From: Pigmentiphaga aceris
Lineage (GTDB): Bacteria; Pseudomonadota; Gammaproteobacteria; Burkholderiales; Burkholderiaceae_B
Assembly (NCBI RefSeq): GCF_008119665.1
Contig: NZ_CP043046.1
Coordinates: 434,001-498,000 of the forward strand
Direction of reading: 5' to 3'
DNA length: 64,000 bases
Shown here: positions 44,578 through 53,666 of the stretch, piece by piece
Layout: the number at the start of each line of letters is the position of its first letter
How positions within the stretch are numbered: the first letter of the stretch is position 1
Made by a program: the position numbers and the translations under genes
The notes under the pieces: model-generated
The model's database searches: none
Told to the model about the DNA's origin: nothing
What the model saw: the letters and a program-made list of their open reading frames with translations, nothing else

Positions 44578-45764
44578 CAGGACACCGCGCCCAGGCCGTA
44601 CTTGCCGGTCAGCAGGTTGCCGGTGGCAAAGCGGGTGATGTCGTACGGGGTGAGCGACACGTCGGTGGCCAGGCCCAGCGCTTCCTGCGCCAGCACCTTG
44701 CCCACGGTGGGCGACAGCTTGAAGCCGTGGCCCGAGAAGCCGTAGCCCACGATCAGGCCTTGCACGCCAGGCACGCGGCCCAGCACCGGGTTCCAGTCCG
44801 GGGTCACGTCGTACACGCCGGTCCACGACGAGGCCAGGCCGGCTTCGCCGTAGGCGGGGAAGCGGTCGGCAACCTGTTCGCCCACTTCGGCCACGTAGTC
44901 CAGCGGGATGTCGCCTTGTTCGGCTTCCGGGCCACCCAGCTTTTCACCCACGATGCCTTCGCTCACCAGCATCTGGTTGCCGCCGTAGCTGCGGCAGTAC
45001 AGCATGCCCGGCGAACCCAGGTCTTTATAGACGGGCATCTTGAAGGTGTACGGGGCGGCTTCGCATTCCAGTGCCAGCACGGCGTGGCGCTCGGGCACCA
45101 CGGGCATGGGCACGTTCACCCAGGCAGCCAGTTCCGGGGTCCAGATGTTCTGGGTGCTGACCACCGTTTCGCAGGCGAAGTCACCGGCGCTGGTGGACAC
45201 GCCCACCACCTTGCCGTTTTCGATCAGCACGCGGTTGACGTTGACGTTTTCCTTCACGGTCACACCGCCGCGGCGGGCGCTGCGCGCAAAGCTGGTGGCG
45301 ACCATGTAAGCGTCGGCGAAACCGGCTTCCGGCTCGTAGCCGATGACGGCGGCGTCGTCGAAGCGGCAGATCGGCAGCAGCTCGCTGGCTTGCTGGGCGC
45401 TCAGGTATTCCAGCGGAATGCCTTGGTCCACTTGCTGGGCCAGCGAGGCGCGCAGCGGGCCAAGCTTGTCGCTTTCCGGTGCGGCGATCAGGTAGCCGCA
45501 CTTGACCAAGCCGGCCGAGGCGTCTTCGTCGCCCACGTAGGCGGCGAAGTTGTTGAAGACCTGCCAGGAGCGGCGCGCCAGCTCGACGTTCTCGGACACC
45601 GAGTAATGGGTGCGCAAGATGCCTGACGACTGGGACGTGGTACCGGCACCGATGGTGCCACGGTCCAGCAACAGGACCCGCTTGGCGCCGAGCTGAGCCA
45701 GGTGGAATGCCACCGAGCTACCGACCACGCCCGCACCGATGACGATCACATCGTAACTATTCAC
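44577..45764 (-). CDS. DadA/sarcosine-oxidase-beta-like FAD-dependent amino-acid oxidoreductase
   Basis: 395 residues from GTG 45764, which has GGAG 8 bases upstream. The N-terminal FAD motif is VIVIGAGVVGSSVAFHLAQ, and the C-terminus has WTGVYDVTPDWNPVLGRVP and YGFSGHGFKLSPTVGK, typical of the glycine oxidase/sarcosine oxidase beta/DadA superfamily. Members oxidise secondary or D-amino acids. Being first in an operon with etfBA and P5C dehydrogenase, it could be an ETF-coupled dehydrogenase of proline or a related imino acid. That substrate is an inference. Confidence 0.85.
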   Translation of the reverse strand: MNSYDVIVIGAGVVGSSVAFHLAQLGAKRVLLLDRGTIGAGTTSQSSGILRTHYSVSENVELARRSWQVFNNFAAYVGDEDASAGLVKCGYLIAAPESDKLGPLRASLAQQVDQGIPLEYLSAQQASELLPICRFDDAAVIGYEPEAGFADAYMVATSFARSARRGGVTVKENVNVNRVLIENGKVVGVSTSAGDFACETVVSTQNIWTPELAAWVNVPMPVVPERHAVLALECEAAPYTFKMPVYKDLGSPGMLYCRSYGGNQMLVSEGIVGEKLGGPEAEQGDIPLDYVAEVGEQVADRFPAYGEAGLASSWTGVYDVTPDWNPVLGRVPGVQGLIVGYGFSGHGFKLSPTVGKVLAQEALGLATDVSLTPYDITRFATGNLLTGKYGLGAVS

Positions 45765-46028
45765 GAGAAGCACTCCGCGTTTTTGATGGACGCAGTGTGC
45801 GTGGGGTGCGCAAAAACCCCGCAAATATAAGAAACACTGATTTTGAGTAGAAGCGCGTGTAAGGCGGCTCTCACCAATGGCCAGCTTGCGTGTTGCTTCT
45901 TCTGAACATCAGCGCTGCTTATCCAAGCGGGCAGGGCGCCTGGCGTGTTTAAGCTGCGCTCCGGTTCATACGAAATGGGCCGCGCGCAGGCCTGTTCCCC
46001 GGTCTGGCGAGACTGCAAAGGAACGAGG

Positions 46029-47693
46029 ATGGCTGGCGAAACGATGGACGTGGCACGCGACGAAATGGACTATGACGTGGTCATCGTTGGTGGTGGCCCC
46101 GCCGGCCTGGCTGCCGCCATTCGCCTGAAGCAGCTGGCAAAGTCGCAATCGCGCGAGCTTTCCGTCTGTGTGCTGGAAAAGGGTGCGGAAGTCGGCGCCC
46201 ATATTCTGTCTGGCGCGGTGATGGATCCGCGTGCCATCACGGAATTGCTGCCCGACTGGCAGGCCGACGGCGCGCCACTGAATGTGCCGGTGGTCGAGGA
46301 CCAGTTCCTGTTCCTGACCAAGACGGGCGCGCACAAGGTGCCGAACTTCCTGCTGCCGGACTGTTTCCAGAATCACGGCAACTACGTCATCAGCCTGTCG
46401 GACGTGGTGAAGTGGCTGGGCCAGCAGGCTGAAGCATTGGAAGTGGAAATCTTCCCCGGCTTTGCCGCCGCCCAGGTGGTCTACGGCGACGATGGCTCGG
46501 TGCGCGGGGTGATTACCGGCGACATGGGCATCGAGAAGAACGGCGAGCCCGGCGGCAACTACCAGCCCGGCATGCAGCTGAACGCCAAGTACACGCTGTT
46601 CTGTGAAGGCACACGCGGCCACCTGGGCCGCGAGCTGATGGAACGCTTCGACTTGCGCGCCAACAGCGATCCGCAGTCCTACGGCATAGGCATCAAGGAA
46701 TTGTGGGAAGTGCCGGAAGCCCAGCGCAAGCCCGGCCTGGTGGTGCACTCCGCCGGCTGGCCGCTGGACACCAAGACCTACGGCGGCGGCTTCCTGTATC
46801 ACGGGGCAGACGGCACGGTGTCGGTGGGCTGTGTGATCGGCCTGGCCTACCGCAACCCGCACTTGTCGCCCTTCGAGGAATTCCAGCGCCTGAAGACCCA
46901 CCCGGCAATCCGCAAACACCTGGAAGGCGGCAAGCGCATTTCCTATGGTGCACGCGCGATCACGGCGGGCGGGCTGAACAGCTTGCCGACGCTGGTGTTC
47001 CCGGGCGGCGCGCTGGCGGGCTGCGAGGCTGGCTTCCTGAACGCGTCCCGCATCAAGGGCAGCCACGCAGCGATCAAGACAGGCATGCTGGCGGCCGAAG
47101 CGGCCTTCGAGGCGCTGGGCAAGGACCGCCAGCACGATGTGTTGAGCACCTATCCCGAAGCCTTCCGCGCGTCCTGGCTGCACGAAGAACTGCACAAGGC
47201 CCGCAACTTCAAACCCTGGATGAGCAAGGGTTTGCTGCTGGGCACGGCCATGGTTGGGCTGGAGCAGACGGTATTACGCGGCCGCATGCCCTGGACGCTG
47301 CACACCAAAAAGGCCGACCACGAATACCTGCTGCCGGCCGCCAGCTGTGCGCCCATCGACTACCCCAAGCCCGACGGCAAGCTCACCTTCGACAAGCTGT
47401 CGTCGGTCTTTGTGGCCAACGTCAGCCACGAGGAAAACCAGCCGGCCCACCTGACTTTGAAAGATGCGTCGGTGCCGGTGGCGATCAACCTGAAACGTTA
47501 CGGCGGCCCGGAGGCCCGCTACTGCCCGGCCGGCGTCTACGAGTTCGTGAAGGAAGACTCGGGCGAAGACCGCCTGCAGATCAACGCGCAGAATTGCGTG
47601 CACTGCAAGACCTGCGATATCAAGGACCCGACCCAGAACATCGTCTGGGTCACGCCGGAAGGCAGCGGCGGGCCGACCTACAGCGGGATGTGA
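46029..47693 (+). CDS. Electron transfer flavoprotein-ubiquinone oxidoreductase
   Basis: 554-residue membrane-associated flavoprotein with one FAD and one 4Fe-4S cluster. Visible are the FAD motif VIVGGGPAGLAAAIRLK (GGGPAGL about residues 21-27) and the C-terminal ferredoxin-like cysteine motif CVHCKTCDIKDP with an upstream RYCPAG. It passes electrons from ETF to ubiquinone. The ATG at 46029 has AAGGA upstream; longer in-frame starts exist from 45945. It is transcribed away from the oxidase-hutD-etfBA-pruA operon, across a 264-bp gap. Confidence 0.94.
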   Translation: MAGETMDVARDEMDYDVVIVGGGPAGLAAAIRLKQLAKSQSRELSVCVLEKGAEVGAHILSGAVMDPRAITELLPDWQADGAPLNVPVVEDQFLFLTKTGAHKVPNFLLPDCFQNHGNYVISLSDVVKWLGQQAEALEVEIFPGFAAAQVVYGDDGSVRGVITGDMGIEKNGEPGGNYQPGMQLNAKYTLFCEGTRGHLGRELMERFDLRANSDPQSYGIGIKELWEVPEAQRKPGLVVHSAGWPLDTKTYGGGFLYHGADGTVSVGCVIGLAYRNPHLSPFEEFQRLKTHPAIRKHLEGGKRISYGARAITAGGLNSLPTLVFPGGALAGCEAGFLNASRIKGSHAAIKTGMLAAEAAFEALGKDRQHDVLSTYPEAFRASWLHEELHKARNFKPWMSKGLLLGTAMVGLEQTVLRGRMPWTLHTKKADHEYLLPAASCAPIDYPKPDGKLTFDKLSSVFVANVSHEENQPAHLTLKDASVPVAINLKRYGGPEARYCPAGVYEFVKEDSGEDRLQINAQNCVHCKTCDIKDPTQNIVWVTPEGSGGPTYSGM

Positions 47694-47815
47694 GTCGGCA
47701 CGTTTGCATGTCAGGCCGCTGTTGGTAACTCCCCCGACGGCGGCTGTGGATAAGAAAATCAACAACAGGCCGCCGGCCTTGCTTGGACCGGCGATGCTCA
47801 AAAACCGGAGAAGAG

Positions 47816-48988
47816 ATGAAGTACGCGGACTTGGTCAATCGCATCCAGGGCAAGCGCGCCCTGGCCTGGGGCATCCACCGTCGGGCGCTGCAGGCGCAGG
47901 ACGCGGGCGAGGATGTCATCGTGCTGACCGTGGGCGACCCGGAATTCCCCACACCGGCACCCATCGTCGAGCGTGCGGTCGAGGCCTTACGGGCAGGCGA
48001 CACCCATTACGCCACGCAATCCGGCCGTGAACCGCTGCGCGCGCTGATCGCCGAGCAACACCGCGCCCGCAACGGCGGCGATGCGGATGTGGCCAACGTG
48101 ATTCTGCTGCCGGGTGCGCAGAACGCCTTGTTCGCGGCGTCCTTGTGCTTGCTGGAAGCTGGCGATGAAGTCATCGTGCCCGAGCCCATGTACCTGACCT
48201 ATGAAGCCTGCGTGCGCGCCACCGGTGCAACGCTGGTGTTGGTCCCCGTGCACCGCGACCGCGCCTTCCACCTGGACTGCGACGCCATCGCCGCCGCAGT
48301 CACCGACAAGACCCGCGCCATCTTCTTCGCCACGCCTTGCAACCCGACCGGGGTGGTGGTGCCGCGTGAAGACCTGCAACGCATCGCCGACATCGCGACC
48401 CAGCACGACCTGTGGGTGCTGTCCGACGAGGTCTACGCCGACCTGACTTTCGAGCCCACGCACGTCAGCATCGCATCCTTGCCCGGCATGGCCGAGCGCA
48501 GCATCACGCTGGGCAGCCTGTCCAAGTCCTACGCCATGGCCGGTTGGCGCGTGGGCTGGGCGATCGGCCCGCAGGAATTGATCGGCCACATGGGCACCTT
48601 GGCGCTGGCCATGTTGTTCGGCCTGCCAGGCTTTGTGCAGCAAGCCGCGATGACTGCCTTGCAGCAGCGCGAGTCCATCGTGGCCGACATGAAGGCCATC
48701 TACCAAACCCGCCGCGACTTGGTGTTCGCACGCATCGGGCAGATTCCCCGCCTGCGCTGCCTGCTGCCCGAGGCCGGCATGTTCATGCTGATCGACGTAA
48801 GCGGCACCGGGCTGGAGCCGCTGGCCTTCACCGAACGCCTGTTCGAGGCGGAAAAGGTATCGCTGATCGACGCCAGCACCTTTGGCGAAAGCGCGCGTGG
48901 CTTCGTGCGGCTGGGCTTTGTGGTGGACGAGGCGCGATTGGAGGAAGCCTGCCGGCGCATCGAGCGCTTTGTGCGTTCGTTGCCGTAA
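47816..48988 (+). CDS. Class I/II PLP-dependent aminotransferase
   Basis: 390 residues, fold-type I PLP enzyme. The Schiff-base lysine is in SLSKSYAMAGWRVGW, pyridine-ring and phosphate binding in CNPTGVVVPREDL and LSDEVYADLTFEP, and the C-terminal substrate arginine in GESARGFVRLGF. It is of the AspC/AlaT-like group; the substrate is not determined. GGAG precedes the ATG. It lies 122 bases after ETF-QO on the same strand and may be co-transcribed. Confidence 0.9.
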   Translation: MKYADLVNRIQGKRALAWGIHRRALQAQDAGEDVIVLTVGDPEFPTPAPIVERAVEALRAGDTHYATQSGREPLRALIAEQHRARNGGDADVANVILLPGAQNALFAASLCLLEAGDEVIVPEPMYLTYEACVRATGATLVLVPVHRDRAFHLDCDAIAAAVTDKTRAIFFATPCNPTGVVVPREDLQRIADIATQHDLWVLSDEVYADLTFEPTHVSIASLPGMAERSITLGSLSKSYAMAGWRVGWAIGPQELIGHMGTLALAMLFGLPGFVQQAAMTALQQRESIVADMKAIYQTRRDLVFARIGQIPRLRCLLPEAGMFMLIDVSGTGLEPLAFTERLFEAEKVSLIDASTFGESARGFVRLGFVVDEARLEEACRRIERFVRSLP

Positions 48989-49012
48989 TCGGCAGCACAA
49001 GGTCAAAAAGGG

Positions 49013-49044
49013 CGGGGTCGTTCACCTGCAAATGGCCCCGTTTT
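49013..49044 (+). terminator. Rho-independent terminator after the aminotransferase
   Basis: CGGGGTC / GGCCCCG with one wobble and a 14-nt loop, then TTTT (49041-49044). It separates the aminotransferase from the convergent LysR gene. Confidence 0.65.
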
Positions 49045-49097
49045 CCCTTCGCCTATGAGTCATCGCGCCCGCAGCGGCCAATCACGCCCCTCGCGCG

Positions 49098-50027
49098 TCA
49101 AGGCCCGCCCTCGGCCAGCTGCTTGACCATATAGTCCAGAAACGCCTGCGAGGCCCGTGACAAGGTTCGGTCCTCCATCGTCTGCACTTCTATATTGCGC
49201 AGTTCCAGTCCCGGGTCGGATAACGGCACGCTCGCCAGTTCCCCCCGATCTACCTGATTGCGTACCGTCAGTCCACCGGCAATCGTGATGCCATCGTGGT
49301 AACGCAAAAATCCCACCAGGCTGCTGGTGTAATTGCAGGTCAGCGTGGCTTCCAGCGGCAGGCGTTGGCGGCTGACCGCAATGTCGAACAGCTGCCGCAC
49401 CGTGGTGCTGGTTTCCGGTAGCGCGAGCGGGTATCCCTGCAACTGCGCCAGCGTAATGCTGGCTTCACCGCTCAAGGGATGGCCGTGGCGCATTACCGCC
49501 GTGACAGGCGACGCCGCCAGGTACACCACGTTCACCCCCGTCTGCGGTGCCCGGCTCATGGTGATGCCAATATCCGCATCCCCAGTCTGCACGCGCCGCG
49601 TCGTCTCAATGGGCGTGTGCACGTCCAGGTAGAACTGAAGACCTGGGTGCAGCTTCACGAACTCGGCAATCATGCGCGGCAGAAATTCCAGCGCAAAGCC
49701 TTCCGACGACGCAATTTTCACGCGACCGCGATGCATGCCTTGCAGGGCTTCGATGTCGTAGACCGCACGCTCGGCTTCGTGGGATGCCTTCAGCGCATGC
49801 ACGGCCAGCATCTCGCCCGCCGCGCTGGGAATCATGCCGCGCCGGTGCCGCTCGAACAGCGGCGTACCCAGCAAGGATTCCAGCTGCGTGATGTGCCGGC
49901 TGATCGACGACCCCGCCACGTTCAGCCGGGCCGACGCCTCACTGATAGATCCGCAACGGACGACTTCCAGGAAATAGCGCAGCGCGGTGTCTTGCAACTG
50001 TCGAGCAACGAGATGAGAACGAGACAT
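49098..50027 (-). CDS. LysR-family regulator, likely of the dipeptide importer
   Basis: 309 residues. The N-terminal helix-turn-helix is LRYFLEVVRCGSISEASARLNVAGSSISRHITQLE, followed by a PBP2-like effector-binding domain (VKIASSEGFALEFLPRMI). It is divergent from the peptide-type ABC operon, and the 157-bp gap carries repeated GGTTTGCCC boxes, so it probably controls that operon in response to an imported compound. Confidence 0.9.
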   Translation of the reverse strand: MSRSHLVARQLQDTALRYFLEVVRCGSISEASARLNVAGSSISRHITQLESLLGTPLFERHRRGMIPSAAGEMLAVHALKASHEAERAVYDIEALQGMHRGRVKIASSEGFALEFLPRMIAEFVKLHPGLQFYLDVHTPIETTRRVQTGDADIGITMSRAPQTGVNVVYLAASPVTAVMRHGHPLSGEASITLAQLQGYPLALPETSTTVRQLFDIAVSRQRLPLEATLTCNYTSSLVGFLRYHDGITIAGGLTVRNQVDRGELASVPLSDPGLELRNIEVQTMEDRTLSRASQAFLDYMVKQLAEGGP

Positions 50028-50049
50028 GGCCGATGGTTTACCCGCTGAA

Positions 50050-50082
50050 GGTTTGCCCGAATGTGGTTTGCCCTAAAGGCAA
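50050..50082. promoter_or_regulatory. Candidate LysR operator
   Basis: GGTTTGCCC occurs at 50050-50058 and 50065-50073, a 15-bp period. The second copy is followed by GGCAA to make the inverted repeat TTGCC-CTAAA-GGCAA (50068-50082), resembling the T-N11-A arrangement of LysR sites. Confidence 0.6.
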
Positions 50083-50184
50083 CGAAATCTTAGAAATTTT
50101 ATAACGATGGAAACGTGATTGTGGCCGCGTTCTTGCATAACGGTATGTTCAATCGCCACCTCGACCATGATCAGGGAGTTATTA

Positions 50185-51738
50185 ATGAGGCATTTCGCTA
50201 CCGTAATGAAGCACGCGAGCACCAACGTGGTGCGCAGTGCGTGTCTGGCTGTCGTCCTGGCTGCCAGCGCGACCGCAGCTCACGCGGGAAAAAGCAATGA
50301 CACCCTGGTTTATGCCTCGGACAACGAAGTCGACAATATCAGCCCGTATCACAACAACATGCGCGAAGGCGTGGTGTTGGCAGCCCTGGGTTGGGACACA
50401 CTGATCTTCCGTGATGTGGACACCGGTGCCTACAAGCCCGGCCTGGCACTCAGCTGGAAATGGGAAACGCCCACCGCACTGGTGCTGACCTTGCGCCAAG
50501 GCGTCACCTTCCACAATGGCGACAAGTTCACCGCCGACGACGTGGTCTACACCTTCAACACGGTCACCGCCCCCGAAGCCAAGATCGCCACCCGCCAGAA
50601 CACCGACTGGATCAAGAACGCCGAGAAAATCGGCGAATACGAAGTCCGCCTGAATCTGGTATCGGCATTCCCCGCCGCACTCGAATACCTGGCTGGCCCC
50701 ACCCCGATCTACCCGGGTGCCTACTTCGCCAAGGTCGGCGTCGAGGGCTACAGCAAGGCACCGGTCGGCACCGGCCCGTACAAGATCACCGCGGTGATCC
50801 CGGGCCAGGGCGTGAACATGGAAAAGAACGTCAATTACTACAAGGACGCACCCTCGGGTCAGCCGAAGATCGGCAAGATCAACTTCCGCGTCATCCGCGA
50901 TCCGGAAGCACGCACCGCGCAGTTGATGACCGGTGCGGTTGACTGGATCTGGCGCGTACCCGCCGACCAGGCCGAATCCATGAAGGCCATGTCCAACATC
51001 ACCGTGCTCAGCGGCGAAACCATGCGTATTGGCTTCCTGAGCATGAACGCCAACGGCACCACCCCGGAAACGCTGCCCTTCAAGGACGTGCGTGTTCGCC
51101 AGGCGGTCAATCACGCCATCAACCGCAAGGGCCTGTCCGACAGCCTGGTGCGTGGCGGCAGCCAGCCGGTGTTTGCACCGTGCTTCCGCACCCAGCTGGG
51201 CTGCGAAACCGGCAAGGTCGTCAAGTACACCTACGACCCGGCCAAGGCCAAGGCACTGCTGGCCGAAGCGGGCTACCCGAACGGCTTCGACACCGACCTG
51301 TGGGCCTACCGCGAGCGTGAATACGCCGAAGCCATGGTGGGCGACCTGCGCAAGGTCGGCATCCGTGCCCGCCTGCACTTCGTCCAGTACCCGGCACTGC
51401 GCAACGAGTTGCGCTCTGGCCGCGCGCCGATGAGCTTCCAGGCATGGGGCTCGTTCTCGATCAACGACGCATCGGCCTTCGTCGGCAACTACTTCAAGGG
51501 CGGCCCGGACGACACCGCCAAAGACCCGCAAACCATCGGCATGGTGCAGATCGCCGACACCACGGTCGATGTGGCGGAACGCAAGGCCAAGTACGCACAG
51601 GCCCTGCAACGCATCTCCGAGCAAGCCTTCTGGGCACCGATGTTCTCGTACTCCACCAACTACGCGTTCACGTCCGACCTGAAGTTCGATGCACAGCCGG
51701 ACGAGCTGCCGCGCTTCGTGCGAGCCAGCTGGAAGTAA
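50185..51738 (+). CDS. Peptide-type ABC transporter substrate-binding protein
   Basis: 517-residue extracellular solute-binding protein of the DppA/OppA family (SBP family 5). The signal peptide is MRHFATVMKHAST...TAAHA, then GKSND. Family motifs include FHNGDKFTADDVVYTFNTV and APVGTGPYKIT. GGGAG lies 8 bases before the ATG; an earlier in-frame start at 50119 is not preferred. It probably binds di- or oligopeptides or another amide-containing compound, in line with the M20 peptidase at the operon end. Confidence 0.93.
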   Translation: MRHFATVMKHASTNVVRSACLAVVLAASATAAHAGKSNDTLVYASDNEVDNISPYHNNMREGVVLAALGWDTLIFRDVDTGAYKPGLALSWKWETPTALVLTLRQGVTFHNGDKFTADDVVYTFNTVTAPEAKIATRQNTDWIKNAEKIGEYEVRLNLVSAFPAALEYLAGPTPIYPGAYFAKVGVEGYSKAPVGTGPYKITAVIPGQGVNMEKNVNYYKDAPSGQPKIGKINFRVIRDPEARTAQLMTGAVDWIWRVPADQAESMKAMSNITVLSGETMRIGFLSMNANGTTPETLPFKDVRVRQAVNHAINRKGLSDSLVRGGSQPVFAPCFRTQLGCETGKVVKYTYDPAKAKALLAEAGYPNGFDTDLWAYREREYAEAMVGDLRKVGIRARLHFVQYPALRNELRSGRAPMSFQAWGSFSINDASAFVGNYFKGGPDDTAKDPQTIGMVQIADTTVDVAERKAKYAQALQRISEQAFWAPMFSYSTNYAFTSDLKFDAQPDELPRFVRASWK

Positions 51739-51760
51739 TTCTCCCCAGCTTCTTCCGATA

Positions 51761-51800
51761 GCAAGGGGCGGGACACCCGTCTCGCTCCTTGCGGACTTTT
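51761..51800 (+). terminator. Intercistronic hairpin after the binding-protein gene
   Basis: GCAAGGGGCGGGAC pairs with GTCTCGCTCCTTGC (two wobbles) around ACCC, followed by TTTT at 51797-51800. It lies in the 80-bp gap before the first permease and would attenuate downstream expression. Confidence 0.65.
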
Positions 51801-51818
51801 GCGGAACAACACATTCCC

Positions 51819-52736
51819 ATGCTGACTTATATATTCCGCCGGCTGCTGGTCGCGCTGGCCGTGATGATGACGGTTGCCGTCGTCAGCTTCATGTTGCTGC
51901 ACCTGTCCGGTGACCTCGCCACCGCCATTGCCGGTCCCGAGTCGAGCGCCGCAGACGTCGAGAAAATCCGAATTCAGTACGGACTGGACCGTCCCATGAC
52001 GACCCAGTTCTTCGAATGGTTCTGGGCCGCGCTGCACCTGGACTTCGGCCGCTCCTTCTACTTCCCCAACACCGTTGTCGAACTCATCGGCGAACGCCTG
52101 CCCATCACCTTGAAGCTGGGCGGCATTTCTCTGCTGCTGGCCGTGCTCGTGGCAATCCCGCTGGGCGTGGCCGCCGCGATCTATCGCGATTCCTGGGTGG
52201 ACCGTGTCGCACTCGGCATCGCCGTGGTCGGCCAGGCCATGCCCAGTTTCTGGTTCGCATTGACGCTGATCCTGATCTTCTCGGTGCAACTGAAATGGCT
52301 GCCGGTGGCGGGTAACGTCAGTTGGCAGCACTTTGTGTTGCCGGCGATTGCGCTGGGCTACTACGCCATGCCGTCCCTGATGCGCCTGACCCGTGCCGGC
52401 ATGCTGGACGTGCTGGGTTCCGATTACATCCGTACCGCCCGCGCCAAGGGCCTGTCGCGCAAACGCGTGGTGTTCAAACACGCGCTGCGCAACGCCATCA
52501 TCCCCGTGGTGGCGCTGGCTGCTGTGGAACTCGGCTTCATGCTGGGCGGCTCGGTGGTGATCGAATCGGTCTACTCCATGCAAGGCCTGGGGCAACTGGC
52601 CTGGGATTCCATCTCGCGCAATGACTACCCCGTGGTGCAGGCGGTGGTCTTGATCATCGCCGTGTTCTACATCGGCCTGACCTTCGTGGCCGACGTGCTC
52701 AACGCCGCCCTCGATCCCCGCATGCGCACGCGCTAG
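51819..52736 (+). CDS. Peptide ABC transporter permease, DppB-type
   Basis: 305 residues. The N-terminal YIFRRLLVALAVMMTVAVVSFMLLHL helix and DPPB domain with the EAA loop SDYIRTARAKGLSRKRVVFKHALRNA mark it as the DppB/OppB subunit. The start at 51819 (MLTYIFRRL) is chosen over an in-frame start 30 bases upstream. It pairs with the DppC-like subunit next door. Confidence 0.93.
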   Translation: MLTYIFRRLLVALAVMMTVAVVSFMLLHLSGDLATAIAGPESSAADVEKIRIQYGLDRPMTTQFFEWFWAALHLDFGRSFYFPNTVVELIGERLPITLKLGGISLLLAVLVAIPLGVAAAIYRDSWVDRVALGIAVVGQAMPSFWFALTLILIFSVQLKWLPVAGNVSWQHFVLPAIALGYYAMPSLMRLTRAGMLDVLGSDYIRTARAKGLSRKRVVFKHALRNAIIPVVALAAVELGFMLGGSVVIESVYSMQGLGQLAWDSISRNDYPVVQAVVLIIAVFYIGLTFVADVLNAALDPRMRTR

Positions 52737-52747
52737 GAACCGACACC

Positions 52748-53656
52748 ATGTCATCTCCCCCCATCACATTCGGCAAACAGCCGCTGCCACTGCCGGTCAT
52801 CCCCGCCTGGCGGCGCTGGACCAAGCGCGTGCTTGGTCACCACGGCCTGACGCTCGGCGCGATCATCTTGCTGGTGATTTCTGTCGCCGCACTGCTGGCC
52901 CCGTGGATCGCCCCGCACGACCCCTACGAACAAGACGTCACCCGCCGCATGATCCCGCCGGTCTGGTACGACAAAGGCAGCTGGGAATTCATTCTGGGTA
53001 CCGACAAACTGGGGCGCGATTACCTCAGCCGCCTGCTGTACGGTGCACGCGTGTCGCTCATCATCGGCATGGCTGTCACGCTGATCTCCGGTGTCATCGG
53101 CACCACCATGGGCGTGCTCGCCGGTTACTTCGGTGGCCGGGTCGATGCCGTCGTCAGCTACATCCTGACCGTCCGTCTGGCCATGCCCGTGGTGCTGGTC
53201 GCCCTTGCGATGGCATCGCTGGTGGGGGGATCGCTGAACGTGGTGATCCTGCTGCTGGGCCTGTTGTTGTGGGATCGCTTCGCCATCGTCACCCGTTCCG
53301 CCACCCAGCAACTGCGCGACGCCGAATTCATCGCCGCCGCCAAATCGCTGGGCGCATCCACGCCCTACATCGTCATCCGCGAACTGCTGCCCAACCTGCT
53401 GAGCGCGCTGCTGGTGGTGGCCACGTTGGAAATGGCGCACGCGATTCTGCTGGAATCCACGCTGTCCTTCCTGGGCCTGGGCGTGCAACCGCCCACCCCG
53501 TCCTGGGGCCTGATGGTTGCCGAAGGCAAGGCCTACATGTTCTTCCAGTCCTGGGTGATCCTGATCCCCGGCATTGTGTTGGCGACCCTGGTGCTTGGCA
53601 TCAACCTGCTGGGCGACGGGCTGCGCGACCTGACCGCGCCCGACGGCCGCAATTAA
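52748..53656 (+). CDS. Peptide ABC transporter permease, DppC-type
   Basis: 302 residues with the N-terminal cytoplasmic segment and PWIAPHDPYEQD typical of OppC/DppC, then membrane helices with the EAA loop AEFIAAAKSLGASTPYIVIRELLPN and the LGLGVQPPTPSWGLMV motif. AGGAA lies 8 bases before the start. Confidence 0.93.
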   Translation: MSSPPITFGKQPLPLPVIPAWRRWTKRVLGHHGLTLGAIILLVISVAALLAPWIAPHDPYEQDVTRRMIPPVWYDKGSWEFILGTDKLGRDYLSRLLYGARVSLIIGMAVTLISGVIGTTMGVLAGYFGGRVDAVVSYILTVRLAMPVVLVALAMASLVGGSLNVVILLLGLLLWDRFAIVTRSATQQLRDAEFIAAAKSLGASTPYIVIRELLPNLLSALLVVATLEMAHAILLESTLSFLGLGVQPPTPSWGLMVAEGKAYMFFQSWVILIPGIVLATLVLGINLLGDGLRDLTAPDGRN

Positions 53657-53666
53657 GGAACGCGCC

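Noticed and set aside
45765..46028. Sigma-54 promoter in the gap between the oxidase operon and ETF-QO
   Set aside because: TGGCCAGC...TTGCTT is present but the GG-N10-GC spacing is wrong.
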